DNA of 64,000 nucleotides, from NCBI GenBank assembly GCA_017307865.1, contig JAFKGE010000015.1, forward strand, positions 62,001 to 126,000, read 5' to 3'. This stretch comes from Burkholderiales bacterium (GTDB taxonomy: Bacteria; Pseudomonadota; Gammaproteobacteria; Burkholderiales; Burkholderiaceae_C). Both the position numbers and the translations under genes were made by a program. This document shows, in pieces, positions 26,153-36,400 of the stretch (within the stretch, counting starts at the first letter, position 1; every line of letters begins with the position of its first letter). The notes beneath the pieces were generated by a model. It had not been told where the DNA came from. It searched no databases and worked only from the letters and a program-made list of their open reading frames with translations.

Positions 26153-27721
26153 TCAGCGCGCCGCGCTGTAGGCCTTGGCGCGCGGCGCGGCCGGGCGGCC
26201 GGCGTGCGGGCGCGGGGCTGAATTGCTTCTGTTTTTATAGCTGTCCGCGCTTGCGTGGCGGGCGCCAAAGCCCTGTTTGGCCTTGAAACCCGGTTTGCCG
26301 CCGCTGCCGCGGCGCGGCGCGCCGCCCTTGCGCGGGGGCGCGGCCTGGGTGATGGGCGGGAAGAAGCGCGTGGGCTCCAGACCGTCGATCGTCAGCGCGT
26401 TGAAGGGCTGGCGCGTGTGCGCCTCGATGTCGGCCAGGCGGCGGCGGTCGCGGAACTCGGCCAGCGTCACCGCCAGGCCGTCGCGCCCGGCGCGGCCGGT
26501 GCGGCCGATGCGGTGCGTGTAGTCCTCGGCCTTCATCGGCAGGCCGTGGTTGATGACGTGGGTAATGCTGGGCACGTCGATGCCACGCGCGGCCACGTCG
26601 GTGGCCACCAGGATTTGCACCTTGCCCTCGCGCAGCGCGCGCAAGCGGCGGTTGCGCAGGCCCTGGCTGAGCGCGCCATGCAGCGCCACGGCGGCAAAGC
26701 CGGTCTGCTGCAGCTCGGCCGCCAGCTCGTCGCACTCGATCTGGGTGCAGGCAAACACGATGGCCTGGTCGATGCTGGGGTCGCGCAGCCAGTAGTCCAG
26801 CAGGCGCCGCTTGTGCTCGGGGCTGTCGGCCCAGTACAGCTCCTGGCGGATGTTGGCGTGGCTTTGCTGCGGCGTGTCGATCTGCAGCCGTTGCACGCGC
26901 GCGCCGCCCTCGTGCATCACGCGCAGGGCCAGTTGCTGGATGGGCGCGGCAAAGGTGGCGCTGAACATCATGGTCTGCTGGCGCTGCGCGGTCAGCTGGT
27001 GGATTTCCGCCAGCGCGTCGGCAAAGCCCAGGTCCAGCATGCGGTCGGCCTCGTCGACCACCAGAAAGCGCACCTGGTCCAGCACGATCTGGCCGCTGCC
27101 GGCCAAGTCGAGCAGGCGCCCGGGCGTGGCCACCACCAGCGAGGCGTTTTGCAGCTGGGCGATCTGCTCGCGGTAGGGCATGCCGCCCACCACGGTGGCG
27201 ATGCGCAGGTTGCGGCAGTGGCGCACCAGGTCGATGGCGTCGCGCGCCACCTGCTGCGCCAGCTCGCGCGTGGGCGCCAGCACCAGCGCGCCGGGCACGG
27301 CCGGCTTGAAGCGGCGCGGATCGGTCGGGTTGTGGCGGCGCGGCTTCTTGGGCGCGGCCTCGCCCTTGGCCAGGGCCTCGGCCACCTTGGCGTCCCAGGC
27401 GGCCTTCTCGCGCGCGGCGGCTTCGCGCTGCATGGTCAGCAGGGTGTGCAGCACCGGCAGCAGGAAGGCGGCGGTCTTGCCGCTGCCGGTCTGGCTGCTG
27501 ACCATCAGGTCGTTGATGTTGTCGGCGCCCTGGGCCATTGCCAAGGGAATGGCGCGCTGCTGCACCGGCGTGGGCTGGCTGTAGCCCAGATCGGCAATGG
27601 CGGCCAGCAGTTCGGGCGCCAGGCCCAGCTCGGCAAAGGGGTTGAGAGCGGCCTCGGCCTGAGAGGCTTCGGGCGCAACGATGTCCAGCGCCATGGCGCT
27701 GCTATCCTCGAATGAGGTCAT
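26153..27721 (-). CDS. DEAD-box ATP-dependent RNA helicase (RhlE-like)
   Basis: The 522-residue protein shows the DEAD-box motifs in order: LGYSQPTPVQQRAIP (Q), QTGSGKT (I), PTRELAQQ (Ia), ATPGRLLDL (Ib), VDEADRMLD (II), FSATF (III), ATDVAARGID (V) and HRIGRTGRAG (VI). The basic Gly/Arg/Lys-rich C-terminal tail, of the RhlE kind, binds RNA. It probably remodels rRNA or mRNA. The tail contains an in-frame R1 repeat at about residues 477-500. A strong promoter at 28015 predicts a 5' leader of about 287 nt. Confidence 0.93.
   Translation of the reverse strand: MTSFEDSSAMALDIVAPEASQAEAALNPFAELGLAPELLAAIADLGYSQPTPVQQRAIPLAMAQGADNINDLMVSSQTGSGKTAAFLLPVLHTLLTMQREAAAREKAAWDAKVAEALAKGEAAPKKPRRHNPTDPRRFKPAVPGALVLAPTRELAQQVARDAIDLVRHCRNLRIATVVGGMPYREQIAQLQNASLVVATPGRLLDLAGSGQIVLDQVRFLVVDEADRMLDLGFADALAEIHQLTAQRQQTMMFSATFAAPIQQLALRVMHEGGARVQRLQIDTPQQSHANIRQELYWADSPEHKRRLLDYWLRDPSIDQAIVFACTQIECDELAAELQQTGFAAVALHGALSQGLRNRRLRALREGKVQILVATDVAARGIDVPSITHVINHGLPMKAEDYTHRIGRTGRAGRDGLAVTLAEFRDRRRLADIEAHTRQPFNALTIDGLEPTRFFPPITQAAPPRKGGAPRRGSGGKPGFKAKQGFGARHASADSYKNRSNSAPRPHAGRPAAPRAKAYSAAR
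26221..26290 (+). repeat. R1 repeat copy e, inside the DEAD-box gene
   Basis: It runs from AATTGCTTCTG through TATAGCTGTCCGCGCTTG to CCTTGAAACC. The gene reads it backwards, giving a peptide with GFGARHASADSYKNRSNS in the basic tail, in a different frame from the copies in lpxB and dxr. Confidence 0.7.
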
Positions 27722-28200
27722 GATGATGACTTTCTCGAACGGCACGGCGCAGCCCGTGCCTGTCGGTGGATGGCGCACGCAGCCGTGACTGCGTTGGCGC
27801 GCCGGGGTTCATGAATCGACACCCACCATCCGACAGCGAGGGCTGCGATCACCCGCGGGGGGATCGAAGCCCTGAAGGAACCACCCGATGCGCACAAGGC
27901 ATGGGGCTCGGTTCGAGCAGGCCGCGCAACGAATCAAATGCGGCCAGGGGCGAGAAGGAAGATGCGGTCTCTACAAACTTGCGCAAAAAGCATGCGTTTT
28001 CGAGCAAGCTTTTGATTATCGCAGCTTCGCGCCGTTTTGTCACGGGTTAACCCGCAGGTTGGCCGGCCGCCCCCACGTTCGGGCCCGCACGCGCACAATG
28101 CGGCCGCGGCGCACGGACAATCCACCCCGCGGCGCGGGCAAGGCGCTTGCCGCTATGCTCGCCCCAGCTTTTTCGAACCCCACGACCCACGAGGCCCGCC
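27722..28200. other. Intergenic region with long helicase leader
   Basis: This 479-bp divergent gap has no credible gene; a 94-codon + strand frame lacks homology cues or a ribosome binding site. It holds the DEAD-box promoter near 28043 and a leader of about 287 nt. On the other side it holds the short fahA control region with TATGCT at 28154-28159 and a GAGG site near 28190. Confidence 0.6.
28015..28043 (-). promoter_or_regulatory. Sigma-70 promoter of the DEAD-box helicase
   Basis: On the - strand GTGACA, a 17-bp spacer and GATAAT form a near-consensus promoter with +1 near 28008. Confidence 0.7.
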
Positions 28201-29520
28201 ATGTCCCACCTCAACGCCACGCACGACCCGCAGCGCACCAGTTGGGTGCCATCGGCCAACGACGGCAACACCGACTTTCCGATCCAGAACCTGCCGCACG
28301 GCATCTTCCGCCGCCGGGGCACGGGCGAAAACTGGCGCGGCGGCGTGGCCATCGGCGACAGCATCGTCGACCTGGCGGCCGCCGTGGCCGCTGGCATCTT
28401 CCGGGGTGAGGTGCTGGCCGTGGCGCAGGCCGCCGCCGAACCCACGCTCAACCGTCTGATGGCCATGGGCCCCAAGCCCTTGTCCGTGCTGCGCGCCGCG
28501 CTATCGCAAGCATTGCAAACCGGATCGCCGCAGGAGGCCGCGCTCAAGCCCTGCCTGGTGGCGCAGGACGCGGCCGAATACAGTGTGCCGGCACGCATCG
28601 GCGACTACACCGACTTCTACACCTCGGTCTATCACGCCACCAACATCGGACGGCAGTTTCGCCCCGACAACCCCCTGATGCCCAACTTCAAGTGGATTCC
28701 GATCGGCTACCACGGGCGCGCCTCGTCGGTCATCGTCTCGGGCCAGGACTTTCATCGCCCGCACGGGCAGGTCAAGGCGCCGGACGCGCCGGCGCCGCAG
28801 CTCAAGGCCAGCGCGCGGCTGGACATCGAGCTGGAGTTGGCGGTGTTCGTCGGCCAGGGCAACGATCTGGGCGACGCGGTGACCATCGACGCCGCCGAGG
28901 ATCACATCTTCGGCCTGGCCCTCTTCAACGACTGGTCGGCGCGCGACATCCAGCCCTGGGAATACCAGCCGCTGGGGCCCTTTTTGGCCAAGAACTTCGC
29001 CTCCACCGTCTCGCCCTGGGTGGTGACGATGGAGGCGCTGGCACCCTACCGCGTGCCCTTCACGCGGCCGGCCGCCGACCCGCAGCCCCTGCCCTACCTG
29101 GCCAGCCCCGAACACAGCGCGGCGGGCGGCTTCGACATCCAGCTGGAGGCGCTGATCGAGACGCGCCAGATGCGCCAGGGCCAGAACGCCCCGGTGCGGC
29201 TGGCGCTGACCAATTACCGCCACGCCTACTGGAGCGCGGCGCAGATGCTGACCCACCACACGGTGAACGGCTGCAACCTGCAGCCGGGCGACCTGCTGGG
29301 CACCGGCACGCTGTCGGGCCCCACGCTGGACGCCGCCTGCGCGCTGATCGAGCTGACCACCGGCGGCAAGAACCCGGTGCACCTGCCCAACGGCGAGCTG
29401 CGCAGCTGGGTGGAAGACGGCGACGCGATCATCCTGCGCGGCTGGTGCGAGAAACCGGGCGCGGCGCGCATCGGCTTTGGCGAATGCGTGGGGACGGTGC
29501 TGCCCGCCAAGGCCGGCTGA
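28201..29520 (+). CDS. fahA: Fumarylacetoacetase
   Basis: The 439-residue enzyme performs the last step of tyrosine/homogentisate breakdown, splitting fumarylacetoacetate to fumarate and acetoacetate. Recognisable segments are IGDYTDFYTSVYHATNIGRQFRPDNPLMPNFKWIPIGYHGRASSVI, ELELAVFVGQGN, FGLALFNDWSARDIQPWEYQPLGPFLAKNF and LLGTGTLSGPT. It contains the catalytic metal site around the DFYTS and NDWSARD loops. No other tyrosine-pathway gene is in the window; homogentisate dioxygenase is usually next to it and should be sought outside. Confidence 0.95.
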   Translation: MSHLNATHDPQRTSWVPSANDGNTDFPIQNLPHGIFRRRGTGENWRGGVAIGDSIVDLAAAVAAGIFRGEVLAVAQAAAEPTLNRLMAMGPKPLSVLRAALSQALQTGSPQEAALKPCLVAQDAAEYSVPARIGDYTDFYTSVYHATNIGRQFRPDNPLMPNFKWIPIGYHGRASSVIVSGQDFHRPHGQVKAPDAPAPQLKASARLDIELELAVFVGQGNDLGDAVTIDAAEDHIFGLALFNDWSARDIQPWEYQPLGPFLAKNFASTVSPWVVTMEALAPYRVPFTRPAADPQPLPYLASPEHSAAGGFDIQLEALIETRQMRQGQNAPVRLALTNYRHAYWSAAQMLTHHTVNGCNLQPGDLLGTGTLSGPTLDAACALIELTTGGKNPVHLPNGELRSWVEDGDAIILRGWCEKPGAARIGFGECVGTVLPAKAG

Positions 29521-29832
29521 AACGGTTTCGCATTCGAAAAGACAAAACACGCCGGCCGCGGGGCGAGATCACGCCATCGGGGCGCCCGGCTCCGTTCATG
29601 TCCCCCGCCGGCCTGCGGCCGGCTCCGCCTTCACTTCACTGCGCCGGGCACCCCGACGGCCTGATCCGATGCATCGCCGGCCGAGCAGGCCGCCTGGTGC
29701 GTGACCGCCACTTCCCGCCAAGGGGCTTGGGTGGGCAGCGCAGCGAGGTCAAGGCGGAGATGGCCGTCGCAGACGGACAGCGGGGGACAGGAGCGGAGCT
29801 GCCCGCCCATGCCCCTTGGCGCGCCACCGTCC

Positions 29833-29856
29833 AACGCCCCCTCTGCGGGGCGTTTT
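29833..29856 (+). terminator. Intrinsic terminator upstream of dinB
   Basis: AACGCCCC and GGGGCGTT form an 8-bp stem with a 6-base loop, followed by TT. It lies 27 bases before the dinB start and shields it from upstream transcription. Confidence 0.55.
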
Positions 29857-29870
29857 CGCGTCCGTCGCCC

Positions 29871-29876
29871 TACACT
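29871..29876 (+). promoter_or_regulatory. dinB -10, leaderless start predicted
   Basis: TACACT puts +1 exactly on the G of the GTG start at 29883, and no Shine-Dalgarno sequence is present. No -35 or LexA box was recognised. Confidence 0.4.
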
Positions 29877-29882
29877 TGCCGC

Positions 29883-31136
29883 GTGCCTTCCGCCGCCCTC
29901 CGCCGCATCGCCCACCTCGACATGGACGCGTTCTACGCGTCGGTCGAGTGGCTGCGCTACCCGCAGCTCAAGGGCCTGCCGGTGGTGATCGGCGGAGCGC
30001 GAAGGCGCGAGGACGAGCTGATCGAGCGCCTGAACGCCGAACGCCCCGAGCGTGCGTGGACGCCGGCCGACCTGGCCGACATTCCGGTCGACTTCTTTCC
30101 GCGGCTGAGCGACTACGTGGGCCGCGGCGTCATCACCACCGCCAGCTATGCGGCGCGGGCCTTCGGCGTCGGCTCGGCCATGGGGCTGATGAAGGCCGCG
30201 CGCCTGTGCCCGCAGGCCATCCTGCTGCCGGTGGACTTTGCCGAGTACCGCAAATACTCGCGCGCCTTCAAGCAGGTCATCTTGGAGATCGCGCCGGTGA
30301 TGGAAGACCGCGGCATCGACGAGGTCTACATCGACTTCAGCCACGTGCCGGGCGGTCAGCGCGAGGGCGGGCGCGTGCTGGCGCGGCTCCTGCAAAAAAG
30401 CATCCTGCAGGCCACGGGCCTCACCTGCTCGGTGGGCGTGGCGCCCAACAAGCTGCTGGCCAAGATGGCCAGCGAGTTCAACAAGCCGAACGGCATCAGC
30501 ATCGTCCACGAAGGCGACGCGCAGACGCTGATCTGGCCCCTGCCCTGCCGCAAGATCAACGGCATCGGCCCCAAGACCGACGCGCGCCTGCAAGAGCACG
30601 GCATCCACACCATCGGCGAGCTGGCGGCGCGCGAGGCGCCCTGGCTGATCGAGCACTTCGGCCCCAGCCACGGCGCCTGGCTGCACGCCGCCGCCTGGGG
30701 CCGCGACGAGCGCCCCGTGGTGACCGAGAGCGAGCCCGTCAGCATGAGCCGCGAGACGACCTTCGAGCGCGATCTGCACGCCGTGCGCGACCGCGCCGAG
30801 CTGGGGGCCATCTTCACCGAACTGGCCGAGCAGGTGGCGGCCGATTTGCAGCGCAAGGGCTACGTGGGCAAGACCATCGGCATCAAGCTGCGCTTCGACG
30901 ATTTCAAGATCGCCACGCGCGACCAGACCGTTCATGAGTACACCAGCGACGCGCGCCGCATCCGCCAGGTGGCGGGCCAGTGCCTCAAGCGCGTGGACCT
31001 GTCACGCCGCCTGCGCCTGCTGGGCGTGCGCGTGGGCTCGCTGCGGCACGCCGGCGAGCCTGTGCACGAGCAGCCCGAGGTGCCGGACGGCGAAAGTCTG
31101 TCGCTGTTTGAAGGTCAGTCGACCAGCGCCGCATAA
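29883..31136 (+). CDS. dinB: DNA polymerase IV-type Y-family polymerase with inserted segment
   Basis: The 417-residue protein has Y-family motifs: HLDMDAFYASVE (first catalytic Asp), TTASYAARAFGVGSAM, RGIDEVYIDF (catalytic Asp-Glu), GLTCSVGVAPNKLLAKMASEFNKP and INGIGPKT (thumb HhH), plus a C-terminal little-finger domain. It makes error-prone translesion DNA. A segment of about 43 residues (roughly 39-81, starting ARRREDELIERLNAE) is inserted between VVIGG and GVITTASY, compared with E. coli DinB, where these are nearly adjacent. No beta-clamp motif was confirmed. GTG start. Confidence 0.93.
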   Translation: MPSAALRRIAHLDMDAFYASVEWLRYPQLKGLPVVIGGARRREDELIERLNAERPERAWTPADLADIPVDFFPRLSDYVGRGVITTASYAARAFGVGSAMGLMKAARLCPQAILLPVDFAEYRKYSRAFKQVILEIAPVMEDRGIDEVYIDFSHVPGGQREGGRVLARLLQKSILQATGLTCSVGVAPNKLLAKMASEFNKPNGISIVHEGDAQTLIWPLPCRKINGIGPKTDARLQEHGIHTIGELAAREAPWLIEHFGPSHGAWLHAAAWGRDERPVVTESEPVSMSRETTFERDLHAVRDRAELGAIFTELAEQVAADLQRKGYVGKTIGIKLRFDDFKIATRDQTVHEYTSDARRIRQVAGQCLKRVDLSRRLRLLGVRVGSLRHAGEPVHEQPEVPDGESLSLFEGQSTSAA

Positions 31137-32320
31137 ACCATCTGCCGCAGCTGGGTGCGCAGCGGCCAGGTGCTCGACGGCAGCAGCTGGGTCATGAAGA
31201 TGGCGGTGATCTGCTCGGCCGGGTCGACCCAGAAGGCGGTGCTGGCCGCGCCGCCCCAGGCGAATTCGCCCACGCTGCCCAGCGTGCCGGCGGCCACCGG
31301 GTCTTGCACCACCGAAAAGCCCAGGCCGAAGCCCTGGCCGTCGTACTTGACCTCGGCAAACAGCGGGATGCCGAACTGCACCAGGTCCTGCCCGCCGGGC
31401 AGCGTGTTGCGGGTCATGGCGCGCAGGGTGCGGCTGCCCAGCAGGCGCGCGCCGTCCAGCTCGCCGCCGCGCAGCAGCATCTGCGTGAAGCGGTGGTAGT
31501 CGGCCGTGGTGGACAGCAGGCCGCCGCCGCCCGACAGAAACGTGATCTCGCCGCGCGCGGCATTGCTGAAGTCGTCGTTGCGCGTGGCCTTGCCTTCGGC
31601 ATTGGGGATATAGAGCGCGCCCAGGCGCTCGCCGAGGTCGCCGCGCACGGTGAACGAGCTGTCCTTCATGCCCAGCGGATCGAAGATGCGCTGCTGAAAG
31701 AAGCGGTCCAGGCTTTGGCCCGACACCACCTCGACCAGGCGCCCCAGCACGTCGGTGGCCACCGAGTAGTTCCAGCGCGTGCCGGGGTCGAAGCGCAGCG
31801 GCAGCCGCGCCCAGTCGGCCACCGCCTGCTCCAGCGTCTTGCCCTTGGGCACGCCCCATTCGTAGCCGGCGTTGCGGTACATCTCGTCCTGCACGTGGAT
31901 GTGGTGAAAGCCGTAGGTCAGGCCCGAGGTGTGGTTCAGCAGGTGCTGCACGCGGATCGGCCCCGCGGCCGGCCGGGTGACGGGCTTGAGCGCCGTGCCG
32001 CCCTCCAGCACCTGCATGTCGGCAAAGGCGGGAATGAACCTGGCGATGGGGTCGCTCAGCTCGAAGTGCCCCTCCTCGTACAGCATCATGGCCGCCACCG
32101 AGGTGATGGGCTTGGTCATGGAGTAGATGCGAAACACCGTGTCGTCCTCGACCGGCTGCCGGGCCTCGACGTCGCGCCAGCCATGCTGGGCGCGGTAGAC
32201 CACCTCGCCGCGGCGGCTGACCTGCAGCTGCCAGCCGGGCAGGCGCCCATCGTCGACGTAGGCGGCAAAGTGCGCCCCGATGCGGGCCAGGCGGGCGGGA
32301 TCGAAACCCTGGACGGTCAT
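31115..32320 (-). CDS. Beta-lactamase-fold serine hydrolase (esterase EstB-like)
   Basis: The 401-residue protein has the SxxK motif in RIYSMTKPITSVAAMMLYEEG and a Tyr motif in RWNYSVATDVLGRLVE, as in class C-type carboxylesterases (family VIII). WGGAASTAFWVDP near the C-terminus fits the third motif region. There is no signal peptide, so it is probably a cytosolic esterase and not an antibiotic-degrading enzyme. An AAGGAGAC site precedes the ATG. Its 3' end overlaps dinB by 22 bp on the opposite strand. Confidence 0.88.
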   Translation of the reverse strand: MTVQGFDPARLARIGAHFAAYVDDGRLPGWQLQVSRRGEVVYRAQHGWRDVEARQPVEDDTVFRIYSMTKPITSVAAMMLYEEGHFELSDPIARFIPAFADMQVLEGGTALKPVTRPAAGPIRVQHLLNHTSGLTYGFHHIHVQDEMYRNAGYEWGVPKGKTLEQAVADWARLPLRFDPGTRWNYSVATDVLGRLVEVVSGQSLDRFFQQRIFDPLGMKDSSFTVRGDLGERLGALYIPNAEGKATRNDDFSNAARGEITFLSGGGGLLSTTADYHRFTQMLLRGGELDGARLLGSRTLRAMTRNTLPGGQDLVQFGIPLFAEVKYDGQGFGLGFSVVQDPVAAGTLGSVGEFAWGGAASTAFWVDPAEQITAIFMTQLLPSSTWPLRTQLRQMVYAALVD

Positions 32321-32456
32321 GCAGTCTCCTTGGTGAAAACCGAGTCAGGCGGGCATGGTAGAACATCGCCCCGCCCCGGCCTTGTCGCCCATGCGCGGCG
32401 CCAGGCCGCGGCCAGCGCGGACAATGCCCATCCATCCACTCGACCCGGACCTCGCC

Positions 32457-33299
32457 ATGACCCCAACCGCCCTGCACTGCTTCACGCTGGACATCCAGGA
32501 CCACATCGCCCACCTGGTGCTGAGCCGCCCGCAAGAGCTGAACACCATGGGCCCGGTGTTCTGGCGCGAGCTGGACGGCGTACTCGACGCGCTGCAGCGC
32601 GGCAACGCGGCGCGCGCGCTGGTCGTCTCCAGCACCGGCAAGCACTTTTCGGCCGGCATGGCGCTGGACGTGTTCGGCAGCAGCATCCAGGTGGACGACC
32701 AGAGCGCCGAGGGGCGCGCGGCCTTCGGCGACTGGCTGACGGCGCTGCAGGCCACCTTCACGCGGCTGGAGACGCTGCGCATTCCGGTCATCGCCGCCAT
32801 CCAGGGCGGCTGCATCGGCGGCGCGGTGGACCTGGTGACGGCCGCCTGCATCCGCTATGCCAGCGCCGACGCCTTCTTCTGCATCCAGGAGATCAACATC
32901 GGCCTGGTGGCCGACGTGGGCACGATGCAGCGCCTGCCCAAGCTGGTGCCGCTGGGCGTGGTGAAAGAGCTGGCCTACACCGGCCGGCGCATGCCGGCGG
33001 CGCGGGCGCGCGAGGTCGGTCTGGTCAACGAGGTGTTCGACACGCCCGCCGCCTGCCTGGAAGGCGCGATGCAGTGCGCGCGCGAGATCGCGGCCAAGCC
33101 GCCGGTGGTCGTCTGGGGCAGCAAGCAGGTGCTGAACTACGCGCGCGACCACAGCGTGGACGACGGCTTGCGCCAGGTGGGCCTGCTGCAGGGCGCGATC
33201 TGGAGCAACGCGCGCGTGCAGGAGGCCGTGAACGCCGTCAAGGACAAGCGCCCGGCGCTGTTCGAGCCGCTGGCGCCGCTGCGCGAATTCGGCGCGTAA
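32457..33299 (+). CDS. Enoyl-CoA hydratase/isomerase family protein
   Basis: The 280-residue crotonase-fold enzyme has oxyanion-hole segments SSTGKHFSAGMALDVF and AAIQGGCIGGAVDLVTAACIRYAS. A Glu and Asp pattern near EINIGLVADVGTMQRLPKL resembles dienoyl-CoA isomerases (ECH1-like). It would act on an enoyl-CoA in fatty or aromatic acid breakdown. A -10-like GACAAT at 32420 predicts a 25-base leader with only a weak ribosome binding site. It stands alone between two genes of the other strand. Confidence 0.88.
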   Translation: MTPTALHCFTLDIQDHIAHLVLSRPQELNTMGPVFWRELDGVLDALQRGNAARALVVSSTGKHFSAGMALDVFGSSIQVDDQSAEGRAAFGDWLTALQATFTRLETLRIPVIAAIQGGCIGGAVDLVTAACIRYASADAFFCIQEINIGLVADVGTMQRLPKLVPLGVVKELAYTGRRMPAARAREVGLVNEVFDTPAACLEGAMQCAREIAAKPPVVVWGSKQVLNYARDHSVDDGLRQVGLLQGAIWSNARVQEAVNAVKDKRPALFEPLAPLREFGA

Positions 33300-33304
33300 A
33301 CAGC

Positions 33305-34165
33305 CTACGGCGCGGGCGACGCGGCCCGCACCCGGCGCCACACGGCCAGCGCCTGCACCGTCTCGCGCACGTCGTGCACGCGCACAATGCGCGCGCCGCG
33401 CTCGACCGCCAGCAGGGCGGCGGCCACGCTGGCGGCCACGCGCTCGGCCGGCGGCGGGGGCGCGGCCGCAGCGCCCTGCAGCGCCGCGCCCAGGGCGGAC
33501 TTGCGCGACCAGCCGGCCAGCAGCGGATAGCCCAGGGCCAAGAGCTCGCCCTGGCGCGCCAGCAGCGCGAAGTTTTGCGCCACGGTCTTGCCGAAGCCGA
33601 TGCCGGGGTCCAGCACGATGCGGGCCTTTTCGACCCCCAGCCCGCGCAGATCGTGCGCGGCATGCTGCAAAAATTGAAGCACCTGGGGCACGGCGTCGCC
33701 CGCCATGGGCGCCGCCTGCATGGTCTGCGGGTCGCGGTGCATGTGCATCAGGCACACGCCGCAGCGGCCGTGGCGCGCCACCACTTGGGCCGCGCCCGGC
33801 TGGCGCAGCGCCCACACGTCGTTGACGATGTCGGCGCCCGCATCCAGCGCGGCCTGCATCACCCCGGCCTTGTAGGTGTCCACCGAAACCGGCACGCCCA
33901 GCGCGGCGGCGCCGGCCAGCACCGGCAGCACGCGCGCCAGCTCGTCGGCCAGCGGCAGCGGCGGGCTGCCGGGCCGCGTCGATTCACCGCCGATGTCCAG
34001 CATGTCGGCGCCGTCCTTCAGCAGCTGCTCGCAGTGGCGCAGCGCGGCAGTGGGCGTGGCGTGCGCGCCGCCGTCCGAAAACGAGTCGGGCGTGACATTG
34101 ACGATGCCCATGACCCGGGGCAGCGTCAGGTCGACGTCAAAACGCGTGGTCTGCCAGCAGTTCAT
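33305..34165 (-). CDS. folP: Dihydropteroate synthase
   Basis: The 286-residue enzyme joins p-aminobenzoate to the pterin diphosphate in folate synthesis and is the sulfonamide target. Signature segments are VMGIVNVTPDSFSDGG, MLDIGGESTRPGSPPL, GADIVNDVWAL and LLAGWSRKSALG. The ATG at 34165 gives the normal length. It lies downstream of ftsH, as in many proteobacteria (ftsH-folP-glmM), but a strong R2 hairpin separates the two. Confidence 0.95.
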   Translation of the reverse strand: MNCWQTTRFDVDLTLPRVMGIVNVTPDSFSDGGAHATPTAALRHCEQLLKDGADMLDIGGESTRPGSPPLPLADELARVLPVLAGAAALGVPVSVDTYKAGVMQAALDAGADIVNDVWALRQPGAAQVVARHGRCGVCLMHMHRDPQTMQAAPMAGDAVPQVLQFLQHAAHDLRGLGVEKARIVLDPGIGFGKTVAQNFALLARQGELLALGYPLLAGWSRKSALGAALQGAAAAPPPPAERVAASVAAALLAVERGARIVRVHDVRETVQALAVWRRVRAASPAP

Positions 34166-34196
34166 GGGCTGGGGAACACCGAGCAAGAAAAACCGG

Positions 34197-34300
34197 GCGC
34201 GGAGAACGCGAAAAAAACGCAGAGGACGCAAAAGAAACCATTTCTAGGGTTCTTTTGCGTCCTCTGCGCAGCCTTTGCGTCCTCTGCGTTCGGCTGTTTT
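34197..34300. repeat. R2 repeat between ftsH and folP
   Basis: Three R2-type units occur here: CGCAGAGGACGCAAAAGAA, its inverse CTTTTGCGTCCTCTGCG, and a third CTTTGCGTCCTCTGCGTTCGGCTG at 34273-34296. Confidence 0.8.
34211..34268 (-). terminator. R2-derived intrinsic terminator after ftsH
   Basis: On the - strand a stem of about 21 bp, whose arms include 34218-34236 and 34250-34268, is followed directly by TTTTTTT. It should stop or reduce ftsH transcription before folP. Confidence 0.75.
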
Positions 34301-34313
34301 GAAGACGCCTGCT

Positions 34314-36233
<1,920 letters not shown>

Positions 36234-36273
36234 AGCCTTGTGCTCCAGTGTGAAATAGACCCGTGAAGGGTGC

Positions 36274-36301
36274 AGATAGGGGTGATTTTAGGCGTTTCAA
36301 G
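36274..36301 (-). promoter_or_regulatory. Sigma-32 heat-shock promoter of ftsH
   Basis: On the - strand CTTGAA-N13-CCCCTATCT closely fits the sigma-32 consensus (CTTGAA and CCCCATnT). It would start transcription about 35 bases before the TTG codon. Confidence 0.75.
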
Positions 36302-36400
36302 CCAAAACCCCCAGCGCTCAGGCCCTCGACCCTGTAACGAAAGCGGCCGTTGCGGCCCGCGGGCGCGGCCAGCCTTGGGCCCGGCGCGCCAGGCGGCGGA

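Larger units (their letters stand above)
29521..29882. other. Intergenic region between fahA and dinB
   Basis: This 362-bp gap holds no credible gene. It has a perfect GC-only hairpin GCCGGCC-TGC-GGCCGGC at 29607-29623, a terminator at 29833-29856 and the dinB -10 at 29871. Its mosaic GC-rich text resembles repeat debris. Confidence 0.5.

Noticed and set aside
27766-28050. A 94-codon + strand frame between the helicase and fahA
   Set aside because: No ribosome binding site and no family cue, and it overlaps the helicase leader and promoter.
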